This document shows positions 1 through 6,996 of a stretch of DNA of 41,130 bases, piece by piece. The notes under the pieces are model-generated. The model was not told where the DNA came from. It was given only the letters and a program-made list of their open reading frames with translations, and did no database searches. The stretch's first letter is position 1, and every line of letters starts with the position of its first letter. The stretch spans positions 1-41,130 of the forward strand of contig JARWMV010000127.1 of the NCBI GenBank assembly GCA_030998015.1, given 5' to 3'. The translations under genes were made by a program, and so were the position numbers. This DNA comes from Ceratorhiza oryzae-sativae. Lineage: Eukaryota; Basidiomycota; Agaricomycetes; Cantharellales; Ceratobasidiaceae.

Positions 1-109
1 TCAGACGCCGCGCGCACGCCAGGGCCGCCTTGGCTTACATTGACCTTAAGGTCAATATGAGCCAAGCTTGCTTGGCTTAAGCCAAGGCGTTCGCAGGCGT
101 GCACGGGTC

Positions 110-281
110 CCGCCGGCGTTAGAGGGAATCCTAAAGATTCCCTCGTAGAAAATGACGACCGTTCGTCATTTTCAGCCGGCGGCTAAATATCGATATTATG
201 CCGCGCACTAGCAATCGCAAACGGTTGCGATTGCTCACGTTGGTTGGTGGGACAAGTCCCACCAGCAACTAACGCGCGCGG
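110..281 (-). repeat. DHE-172, plain
   Basis: The element has two GC-clamped domains, each with two hairpin arms, joined by CATAATATCGATATTTAG. In forward coordinates domain 1 spans 1-81 and domain 2 spans 100-172. This copy directly precedes the HEG H fragment and faces the copy at 598. Confidence 0.95.
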
Positions 282-480
282 ACCTTTTTCATTTGTATGT
301 TTTATACAAAAATTATTGCTTGTCAGCTCCAACAACCTCTAACCGATTGCCTGACATAAGAACAGGGTGTACAATCGGGTAAGTTTTAACACTATGGCAT
401 TACCTTGTTTTAATGAACTTTATTGTCTTTTTTATTCTGATAAGAAAAAAGTAATTCCCCTACCCTATCTCGTGTCAACT
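282..480 (+). pseudogene. HEG H, second fragment, frameshifted
   Basis: The frame reads LFHLYVLYKNYCLSAPTTSN and RLPDIRTG, which continues fragment 40146-40193 in protein order. After RTG the frame breaks. In the next frame it resumes as VYNRVSFNTMALPCFNELY and SDKKKVIP. Alignment with HEGs B, C and F suggests a loss of about 4 nt at the break. This is a plain frameshift with no hairpin, so the gene is dead. Inverted DHE-172 copies (110-281 and 598-769) flank it. The same sequence recurs at 40613-40811. Confidence 0.68.
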
Positions 481-597
481 ACTCTGAAGTTGTTGCACGT
501 ACGTGCAACAATTTCACGCTTGTAGAGGAGACGTCTGTGTGCGGCTTAAGCCGTACACAGACGGCTCCGAAGCTTGAGTCGAACCGTGGTTTAGCGT
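470..597. repeat. Hairpin cluster (GTTGCACGTACGTGCAAC family)
   Basis: It contains a perfect GTTGCACGTACGTGCAAC palindrome and a GTCTGTGTGCGGCTTAAGCC...ACACAGAC hairpin. The same cluster recurs near 16745, 20785, 21380 and 32800 and at the mirrors, always close to a DHE-172. The mirror is 8721-8848. Confidence 0.8.
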
Positions 598-769
598 CCG
601 CGCGCGTTAGTTGCTGGTGGGACTTGTCCCACCAACCAACGTGAGCAATCGCAACCGTTTGCGATTGCTAGTGCGCGGCATAATATCGATATTTAGCCGC
701 CGGCTGAAAATGACGAACGGTCGTCATTTTCTACGAGGGAATCTTTAGGATTCCCTCTAACGCCGGCGG
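598..769 (+). repeat. DHE-172, plain
   Basis: This forward copy is inverted relative to 110-281. The pair brackets HEG H. Confidence 0.95.
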
Positions 770-980
770 GACCCGTGCACGCCTGCGAACGCCTTGGCTT
801 GCCAAGGCGGCCCTGGCGTGCGCGCGGCTCGCCGCGAACGCGGCCTCGTTAACAATGCCCACGGGTCGTTGACCCTCCGCTTTATTACCCCTGCCAAGAC
901 GTGCGCTAAAGCGCAGTTCTCTAGGCAGGGCGGCTGAAATCTTGGGTTACACCTAAGATTTTAGCCGATAGAGCGGGGGC
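770..980. repeat. Hairpin cluster between two DHE-172 copies
   Basis: This 211-bp interval holds a GTGCACGCC-family hairpin, CCGCGAACGCGG, a CCCTGCCAAGACG...CTAGGCAGGG hairpin with inner TGCGCTAAAGCGCA, and a split CGGCTGAAATC...GATTTTAGCCG stem. The mirror is 8338-8548. The same interval at 32398-32608 is the part missing from the opposite arm. Confidence 0.75.
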
Positions 981-1202
981 CCGCGCGCGTTAGTTGCTGG
1001 TGGGACTTGTCCCACCAACCAACGTGAGCAATCGCAACCGTTTGCGATTGCTAGTGCGCGGCATAATATCGATATTTAGCCGCCGGCTGAAAATGACGAA
1101 CGGTCGTCATTTTCTACGAGGGAATCTTTATGGGAGGTAGCCTGGACCATGAGACTCATGGTCAAGGCTACCTCATCTGAGGATTCCCTCTAACGCCGGC
1201 GG
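981..1202 (+). repeat. DHE-172 with 50-bp nested hairpin
   Basis: A 222-bp form in which a 50-bp insertion (GAGGTAGCC...GGCTACCTC hairpin) sits in the loop of the GAGGGAATC arm. Confidence 0.95.
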
Positions 1203-1880
1203 ATACAGGTCCAGCAAGATTTTATAAATCTTGCATGGAAGCAAACCACGGAACGATGTTGACCGAGATAGAGGCCAGACTAATTTTAGATGAGCTCTAC
1301 ATTTATCTTCACGCACGGCCTATGCATTTTTCGTTCATTTTTCTTACAGACCATCACAGATGTTCAGCAGGAAAAACGGATGGAAATCACCTACTGCCTG
1401 GCCTTTTTATCTTTTTACCATCAGAGATATCCAGAATGTAAATTATCTTTATCCGTGATGAGACTATTTCTAATAAATTGAATCTACCAAAGGCTACCGG
1501 GTTGGAGGTTATTCTCCATTATGGGGCGCGGAGTTACGGGCAAAGGGGGCCATTTGGTGGTGATTCCACCACCAAGCGCGGTAGCACAGTCAGCCTGCTG
1601 ACTGGGAAATTAGGGATTATGAATAAAGGCGGGTATTGGGTGAATGATCTTATATCTGTTAAATAGAGCCGCGATCGATCGAACGTGAGCCTTCCCTTTC
1701 CAACCCTATTTAGAGTACACTGGGCCCAGTCGAAGGATAATTGACGGAAGTTGATCTGGTCAGACCAACTGACTTTTTTGCAGACGTCAATTTCCGAAGG
1801 CGGGGAGCTGGGCAATACCGCGTAACTCCATCATGATCAAAATAATGCATGAGAGCAGCTTTGATCTATCCCGCCTGGGA
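1203..1880. other. Region without a recognised gene
   Basis: A CCAGCAAGATTTTATAAATCTTG hairpin at 1212-1236 is followed by AT-rich sequence (1270-1480) with short frames I cannot assign. Then come hairpins GGTGGTGATTCCACCACC and CAGTCAGCCTGCTGACTG, and an ATTGACG...CGTCAAT arm pair (1739-1793) that also occurs in HEG A. The mirror is 7438-8115. Confidence 0.5.
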
Positions 1881-2321
1881 ATCAGGTGAGGCCCTACCCC
1901 CTATACCCCAACCGTGACCCAACCACGATAAGAATACTTATCGTAGACCCCCAACAAGGCAATGGCCTCCCAATGCGTTACCAAGCCTGTAAGGCACGCC
2001 CTACGGGCCAACGTATTGGGGGGGGGGGGCCATTACCTTATTGGGGGGCGTATGCCCCTCAAACAATGCAGCGTAGCTGCACATGTTTGGGGGGCAGGAG
2101 TTGGGCACCGCTCTTTGATCGCGCCTTTAGGCGCGGCCTAAGCGCTGAACGCTCCTTACAAATCCCTCCGCGCTCTTTGATCGCCCGCAGGGCGGCCTAA
2201 GCGCGGAGGGCTCAACTAATCGATGATTTGCGAAGGCAAATCTACACCCTGCCTAGAGAACTGCGCTTTAGCGCACGTCTTGGCAGGGGTATCGATTAGC
2301 GGGGTGATGCTTTGCGTAGGC
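1881..2321. repeat. G-run hairpins and a composite hairpin block
   Basis: Nested G-run hairpins at 1950-2100 enclose AATGCG/CGTATT arms. From about 2108 a block of GCTCTTTGATCGC...GGCCTAAGCGC hairpins leads into an ATCGAT-bounded hairpin (2218-2298). The block with its DHE-172 also occurs at 10945 and 22003. The mirror is 6997-7437. Confidence 0.75.
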
Positions 2322-2493
2322 CCGCGCGCGTTAGTTGCTGGTGGGACTTGTCCCACCAACCAACGTGAGCAATCGCAACCGTTTGCGATTGCTAGTGCGC
2401 GGCATAATATCGATATTTAGCCGCCGGCTGAAAATGACGAACGGTCGTCATTTTCTACGAGGGAATCTTTAGGATTCCCTCTAACGCCGGCGG
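2322..2493 (+). repeat. DHE-172, plain
   Basis: It ends the repeated block that starts at about 2108 and also occurs near 10945 and 22003. It lies 144 bp upstream of the tRNA-Asp-like gene. Confidence 0.95.
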
Positions 2494-2637
2494 ACATCAA
2501 TTTGTGGGGGCGAGGACGGGAAGAGGCTACGGGTCAAGTACAATATTACGCAGGCAGGGACTATGCCGCCTGTGTCGGGCTAACTTGACATAGGGATGGG
2601 GCGGTGGTGAAAAGGAAAGTATAAAGTTCAAACATAA
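2494..2637. other. Leader of the tRNA-Asp-like gene
   Basis: No ORF. A stretch at 2552-2610 (GCAGGGACTATGCC, then GGGATGGGGCGGTG) resembles 27395-27460 (GCAGGAACTATGATGCC, then GGAATGGGGCAGTG), which suggests a shared intron core or RNA. The mirror is 6681-6824. Confidence 0.4.
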
Positions 2638-2710
2638 GGGTTGTTAGCTTAATAGGTAAAGCCCCTAAGCGTCACTTAGGATTATATCGGTTCGATTCCG
2701 ATAGGACCCG
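2638..2710 (+). tRNA. tRNA-Asp-like cloverleaf (GUC)
   Basis: This 73-nt cloverleaf has a D arm GCTT/AAGC with an 8-nt loop, an anticodon stem CCTAA/TTAGG, a 5-nt variable loop, and a T arm ATCGG/CCGAT with loop TTCGATT. The acceptor stem GGGTTGT with AGGACCC has a G-G mismatch at the sixth pair. The 7-nt anticodon loop GCGTCAC places GTC at 34-36 (Asp) but has C, not U, at position 33. The stem could also close one pair further. The isotype is therefore provisional. It could be a real aspartate tRNA with odd features or one that is decaying. Confidence 0.6.
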
Positions 2711-3420
2711 ATGGGATTGTCAAGCCCCTAAATTTAGACACAGACTCCGATAAGACCAGGAATCCCGGAAAACATGTTTTCCGGGATTCAGCGCGCCTTA
2801 TTTCCCCCCCCCTGAATACTAAGGCGGGGCGGGGTTGGGCAGCACCCATTGCCGTCCTGCCACCGCGCTTAGGCCGCCCTTCGGGCGATCAAAGAGCGCG
2901 GTGGGGCAAGATTATGGCAACTACCCCGCCGCCGTATGGACTTTGAGGAGCCGGCCCAGCTAGGGGACTTATCGTGGTTGGGAGGAGTCCTGAGGGACCC
3001 ATCAGGACGTTGCCGAACGGCTAATTTCCCCAGGGTTATCCAATACTGACTATGTCAGTACTGTGGAGGGAGAGATGAAGATTAATCTCCATCCTGGAAG
3101 ACTTACTGCGCTTGGAGATTCCACCACCAAGCACGGTAGCGTAGGTCCCTAAGTTAAATTTGGGTTATAGGAGTTGTGAATACCAAACTCCCTTCGGTAG
3201 CAACCTCTACTACGTCGTTCCCATCAAAAGGAACGAGGTTTTATTACTTTTTTTTTCATGTCTGGAAACCCCAAAATAAAGCGTTAACTAGCATGCGGCC
3301 TCATGCTTCAGGCTAGGGCAGCCTCATCTTTCGTGTGGTTGACAATGATTCGATCTTAACTATATCGGGTCAGAGTGCAATTTAGGACGCACAAAAAGAA
3401 TAAAATAAAAAATATAAATT
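2711..3420. other. Region between tRNA-Asp-like gene and nad4L
   Basis: It holds an AATCCCGGAAAACATGTTTTCC hairpin (2760-2787, perfect palindrome core AAAACATGTTTT), a GCGCTTAGGCCGCCC hairpin, a TACTGACTATGTCAGTA palindrome, GGAGATTAATCTCC, and an AT-rich nad4L leader. No gene is seen. The mirror is 5896-6607, with a 2-nt difference in the T run at 3247-3257. Confidence 0.5.
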
Positions 3421-3687
3421 ATGAATCTTTCAATAATACTGTTTTTAATTGGAATTTTAGGATTTATATTGAATAGAAAAAATATTATCCTATTAATCAT
3501 TTCCATCGAGATAATGTTACTAGCTGTAACATTACTTGTTTTAATTAGTTCTTTTGGTTTCGATGATAACATCGGTCAAACATTCGGTGTATATATTATA
3601 GCAATAGCTGGAGCAGAGTCAGTTATAGGATTGAGTATTTTAGTAGCATATTATCGATTAAGCAAATTAACTTTATTTATAATTTAA
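3421..3687 (+). CDS. nad4L: NADH dehydrogenase subunit 4L (copy 1)
   Basis: This gene encodes an 88-residue membrane subunit of mitochondrial complex I that takes part in proton translocation in the inner membrane. Length and composition fit fungal nad4L. Three hydrophobic helices lie at about residues 3-17, 22-44 and 54-77. The two buried glutamates conserved in the family are visible: E30 in the SIEIML motif and E66 in GAESVIGL. The start ATG directly follows an AT-rich leader and the stop is TAA. The last A of the stop overlaps an ATG (TAATG), the arrangement fungi use for nad4L-nad5. Here the overlapping ATG leads into a HEG reading frame, not nad5, after a 36-nt hairpin insertion. No hairpin element interrupts the gene. 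The identification is secure. Confidence 0.96.
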   Translation: MNLSIILFLIGILGFILNRKNIILLIISIEIMLLAVTLLVLISSFGFDDNIGQTFGVYIIAIAGAESVIGLSILVAYYRLSKLTLFII

Positions 3688-3690
3688 TGA

Positions 3691-3726
3691 CTTGAGGCGG
3701 AGCTGCGATCGTAGGCGGGCACGGGT
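3691..3726 (+). mobile_element. 36-nt element just behind nad4L
   Basis: The element starts CTTGAGGCGGAGC, ends GGCGGGCACGGGT, and has an imperfect palindrome around CGATCG. GA precedes and follows it. Removing 36 nt and one GA lets the ATG that overlaps the nad4L stop read straight into HEG I. The mirror is 5590-5625. Confidence 0.78.
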
Positions 3727-3957
3727 GAGAAACACAACAACCTTACTGAAATCATGGGGAAATGTTAGCAATAACGACCGAATTAATTCTTATATTCACC
3801 CTAAAAGCTTAACAATATCCACAGGGCCTAAGAACCTGGAATCAATTAAACCTAATAACGAGTGCAAGGCATTAGTTCCGTACTCCGAAGGGTTAGGTTC
3901 TACTATAGGTATGCGACTATCTACTTTCGCTTTATCACAATTTAAACTGACAGCTGA

Positions 3958-4050
3958 CCCCCAATGATTGCAATGCGCGCCACAAAACTTGTGGCGCCAT
4001 TGACCCCAAACAAATGCAGCTACGCTGCATTGTTTGGGGGGTCAATGGTA
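3958..4050 (+). mobile_element. G-run hairpin complex in HEG I
   Basis: It contains a GGCGCCAC-type hairpin (GCGCGCCAC with GTGGCGC) and an ACCCC...GGGGGGT hairpin flanked by CCATTGA and TCAATGG. It separates the leader and middle pieces of HEG I. About 90 residues of the endonuclease are missing here. The mirror is 5266-5358. Confidence 0.65.
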
Positions 4051-4136
4051 ATGAGACGAGATGGGACATTTTATTGTTACCTAACTACCAGAAGTTTACC
4101 TTGTCTTAACGAACTGTATGAAGCCTTCACAGTTGA

Positions 4137-4220
4137 CCCCCAATGCTTTACAGCATGTTGGGGGGTAATTGCCCCCCCAAACAATGCAGCGTAGCTGCAT
4201 ATGTTTGGGAGGGCAGTTGA
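4137..4220 (+). mobile_element. G-run double hairpin in HEG I, CAGTTGA duplicated
   Basis: Target CAGTTGA (4130-4136), hairpin 1 (CCCCCAA...TTGGGGG), spacer TAATTG (4166-4171), hairpin 2 with the GCAGCGTAGCTGC core, and CAGTTGA (4214-4220). The spacer pairs with CAGTTG through four Watson-Crick and two G-T pairs. Removal gives AFTVDGKKC in frame. Confidence 0.87.
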
Positions 4221-4248
4221 TGGTAAAAAATGTGTAACAATGTCTATT

Positions 4249-4344
4249 GCCCCCAAATTGGGGGTGTAGATTTGCCTGCGCAAATCACCCCCAATTTAGG
4301 AGTCCTCAGCGCTTAGGCCGCGCCTAAAGGCGCGATCAGAGAGT
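4249..4344 (+). mobile_element. Hairpin pair in HEG I
   Basis: A CCCCCAAATTGGGGGTG region with an inner GATTTGCCTGCGCAAATC hairpin is followed by a GCGCTTAGGCCGCGCC hairpin of the CTCTTTGATCGC family. It lies between the VTMSI and ITPQALAIW pieces. The mirror is 4972-5067. Confidence 0.6.
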
Positions 4345-4507
4345 TGGAAGAAATACATCACGCCGCAGGCCCTTGCTATATGGAGCCAAGATGACGGAGG
4401 CCGAATGGGTTCCGGTTTCGTTCTATGTACTCATTCTTTCAGTTTAACTGAACAACAAATTCTTCAACAAATCCTTTTGAGTAAATTTGGTTTAAGTACA
4501 AATATAA

Positions 4508-4543
4508 CTTGAGGCGGAGCTGCGATCGTAGGCGGGCACGGGT
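4508..4543 (+). mobile_element. 36-nt element in HEG I
   Basis: Same 36 nt as at 3691, flanked by AA on both sides (4506-4507 and 4544-4545). Removal with one AA gives NIRKHSMDLF in frame. The mirror is 4773-4808. Confidence 0.78.
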
Positions 4544-4599
4544 AAGGAAACATTCTATGGACTTATTTCGAAATATTGTAAGTCCTTATTTTGGATCTC

Positions 4600-4716
4600 C
4601 CGCGCGCGTTAGTTGCTGGTGGGACTTGTCCCACCAACCAACTGAGCAATCGCAAACGGTTGCGATTGCTCACGTTGGTTGGTGGGACAAGTCCCACCAG
4701 CAACTAACGCGCGCGG
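4600..4716. other. Palindrome axis 1: chimeric half-DHE
   Basis: Two copies of the first DHE-172 domain face each other and share a single 11-bp hairpin (AGCAATCGCAA, loop ACGG). The second domain and the AT-rich linker are absent. Sequence enters from the left as a forward element and leaves as a reverse element. One G is missing on the left side (CCAACTGAG instead of CCAACGTGAG). Outside this element the arms mirror each other for thousands of bases. Confidence 0.92.
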
Positions 4717-4772
4717 GAGATCCAAAATAAGGACTTACAATATTTCGAAATAAGTCCATAGAATGTTTCCTT

Positions 4773-4808
4773 ACCCGTGCCCGCCTACGATCGCAGCTCC
4801 GCCTCAAG
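4773..4808 (-). mobile_element. 36-nt element, mirror copy
   Basis: Reverse complement of 4508-4543. Confidence 0.77.
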
Positions 4809-5095
4809 TTATATTTGTACTTAAACCAAATTTACTCAAAAGGATTTGTTGAAGAATTTGTTGTTCAGTTAAACTGAAAGAATGAGTACATAGAACGAAA
4901 CCGGAACCCATTCGGCCTCCGTCATCTTGGCTCCATATAGCAAGGGCCTGCGGCGTGATGTATTTCTTCCAACTCTCTGATCGCGCCTTTAGGCGCGGCC
5001 TAAGCGCTGAGGACTCCTAAATTGGGGGTGATTTGCGCAGGCAAATCTACACCCCCAATTTGGGGGCAATAGACATTGTTACACATTTTTTACCA

Positions 5096-5179
5096 TCAAC
5101 TGCCCTCCCAAACATATGCAGCTACGCTGCATTGTTTGGGGGGGCAATTACCCCCCAACATGCTGTAAAGCATTGGGGG
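5096..5179 (-). mobile_element. G-run double hairpin in HEG I, mirror copy
   Basis: Reverse complement of 4137-4220. Confidence 0.86.
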
Positions 5180-5589
5180 TCAACTGTGAAGGCTTCATAC
5201 AGTTCGTTAAGACAAGGTAAACTTCTGGTAGTTAGGTAACAATAAAATGTCCCATCTCGTCTCATTACCATTGACCCCCCAAACAATGCAGCGTAGCTGC
5301 ATTTGTTTGGGGTCAATGGCGCCACAAGTTTTGTGGCGCGCATTGCAATCATTGGGGGTCAGCTGTCAGTTTAAATTGTGATAAAGCGAAAGTAGATAGT
5401 CGCATACCTATAGTAGAACCTAACCCTTCGGAGTACGGAACTAATGCCTTGCACTCGTTATTAGGTTTAATTGATTCCAGGTTCTTAGGCCCTGTGGATA
5501 TTGTTAAGCTTTTAGGGTGAATATAAGAATTAATTCGGTCGTTATTGCTAACATTTCCCCATGATTTCAGTAAGGTTGTTGTGTTTCTC

Positions 5590-5625
5590 ACCCGTGCCCG
5601 CCTACGATCGCAGCTCCGCCTCAAG
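5590..5625 (-). mobile_element. 36-nt element, mirror copy
   Basis: Reverse complement of 3691-3726. Confidence 0.77.
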
Positions 5626-5628
5626 TCA

Positions 5629-5895
5629 TTAAATTATAAATAAAGTTAATTTGCTTAATCGATAATATGCTACTAAAATACTCAATCCTATAACTGACTC
5701 TGCTCCAGCTATTGCTATAATATATACACCGAATGTTTGACCGATGTTATCATCGAAACCAAAAGAACTAATTAAAACAAGTAATGTTACAGCTAGTAAC
5801 ATTATCTCGATGGAAATGATTAATAGGATAATATTTTTTCTATTCAATATAAATCCTAAAATTCCAATTAAAAACAGTATTATTGAAAGATTCAT
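5629..5895 (-). CDS. nad4L: NADH dehydrogenase subunit 4L (mirror copy)
   Basis: This is the reverse-strand twin of the gene at 3421-3687, lying the same distance on the other side of axis 1. The protein is identical over all 88 residues, so it is either a true second copy or the other strand of a hairpin-ended molecule. Confidence 0.95.
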   Translation of the reverse strand: MNLSIILFLIGILGFILNRKNIILLIISIEIMLLAVTLLVLISSFGFDDNIGQTFGVYIIAIAGAESVIGLSILVAYYRLSKLTLFII

Positions 5896-6607
5896 AATTT
5901 ATATTTTTTATTTTATTCTTTTTGTGCGTCCTAAATTGCACTCTGACCCGATATAGTTAAGATCGAATCATTGTCAACCACACGAAAGATGAGGCTGCCC
6001 TAGCCTGAAGCATGAGGCCGCATGCTAGTTAACGCTTTATTTTGGGGTTTCCAGACATGAACAAAAAAAAGTAATAAAACCTCGTTCCTTTTGATGGGAA
6101 CGACGTAGTAGAGGTTGCTACCGAAGGGAGTTTGGTATTCACAACTCCTATAACCCAAATTTAACTTAGGGACCTACGCTACCGTGCTTGGTGGTGGAAT
6201 CTCCAAGCGCAGTAAGTCTTCCAGGATGGAGATTAATCTTCATCTCTCCCTCCACAGTACTGACATAGTCAGTATTGGATAACCCTGGGGAAATTAGCCG
6301 TTCGGCAACGTCCTGATGGGTCCCTCAGGACTCCTCCCAACCACGATAAGTCCCCTAGCTGGGCCGGCTCCTCAAAGTCCATACGGCGGCGGGGTAGTTG
6401 CCATAATCTTGCCCCACCGCGCTCTTTGATCGCCCGAAGGGCGGCCTAAGCGCGGTGGCAGGACGGCAATGGGTGCTGCCCAACCCCGCCCCGCCTTAGT
6501 ATTCAGGGGGGGGGAAATAAGGCGCGCTGAATCCCGGAAAACATGTTTTCCGGGATTCCTGGTCTTATCGGAGTCTGTGTCTAAATTTAGGGGCTTGACA
6601 ATCCCAT

Positions 6608-6680
6608 CGGGTCCTATCGGAATCGAACCGATATAATCCTAAGTGACGCTTAGGGGCTTTACCTATTAAGCTAACAACCC
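6608..6680 (-). tRNA. tRNA-Asp-like cloverleaf, mirror copy
   Basis: This is the reverse complement of the cloverleaf at 2638-2710, with the same acceptor mismatch and C33. Confidence 0.58.
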
Positions 6681-6824
6681 TTATGTTTGAACTTTATACT
6701 TTCCTTTTCACCACCGCCCCATCCCTATGTCAAGTTAGCCCGACACAGGCGGCATAGTCCCTGCCTGCGTAATATTGTACTTGACCCGTAGCCTCTTCCC
6801 GTCCTCGCCCCCACAAATTGATGT

Positions 6825-6996
6825 CCGCCGGCGTTAGAGGGAATCCTAAAGATTCCCTCGTAGAAAATGACGACCGTTCGTCATTTTCAGCCGGCGGCTA
6901 AATATCGATATTATGCCGCGCACTAGCAATCGCAAACGGTTGCGATTGCTCACGTTGGTTGGTGGGACAAGTCCCACCAGCAACTAACGCGCGCGG
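6825..6996 (-). repeat. DHE-172, plain
   Basis: Mirror of 2322-2493. Confidence 0.95.

Larger units (their letters stand above)
1..799 (+). repeat. Terminal direct repeat, left copy
   Basis: Positions 1-799 match 40332-41130 throughout, so the window is one turn of a 40331-bp circular map plus overlap. It could also be a read through a concatemer. It contains two DHE-172 copies in opposite orientation around HEG H. Confidence 0.95.
3687..4599 (+). pseudogene. HEG I, LAGLIDADG_2-type ORF behind nad4L, interrupted and cut at axis 1
   Basis: The gene is recognised as LAGLIDADG homing endonuclease pieces in order. An N-terminal leader (3729-3957) contains LGSTIGMRLSTF. A middle piece (4051-4136) contains SLPCLNELYEAF and continues as VDGKKCVTMSI at 4221-4248. 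The second catalytic motif LAIWSQDDG lies in 4345-4507. The C-terminal piece RKHSMDLFRNIVSPYF (4544-4599) stops where axis 1 begins. The first LAGLIDADG motif is missing between the first two pieces. Four insertions separate the pieces: a 36-nt element at 3691-3726, G-run hairpins at 3958-4050 and 4137-4220, a hairpin pair at 4249-4344, and a second 36-nt element at 4508-4543. Removing each 36-nt element and the 4137-4220 element with one duplicate restores the local frame. The ATG would overlap the nad4L stop. It is not intact as DNA. Confidence 0.8.
4717..5629 (-). pseudogene. HEG I, mirror copy
   Basis: This is the reverse-strand twin of 3687-4599, with the same insertions and the same truncation at axis 1. 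The two copies meet head to head through the chimeric DHE-172 at 4600-4716. Confidence 0.78.

Noticed and set aside
1235..1481. Overlapping short frames after the DHE-172 at 981
   Set aside because: The first codons come from a hairpin shared with 17123, and the rest does not resemble a known mitochondrial protein. I describe the region as unassigned.
2223..2420. A 65-codon frame beginning MICEGKSTPCLEN that occurs six times
   Set aside because: It lies wholly in hairpin repeats and DHE-172, its composition follows the hairpins, and it recurs only because the block does. I see no sign of coding.
4600..4716. Classical telomere repeats at the palindrome axis
   Set aside because: There is no short tandem repeat. 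The axis is a recombined hairpin element, so only a hairpin-type end is possible.
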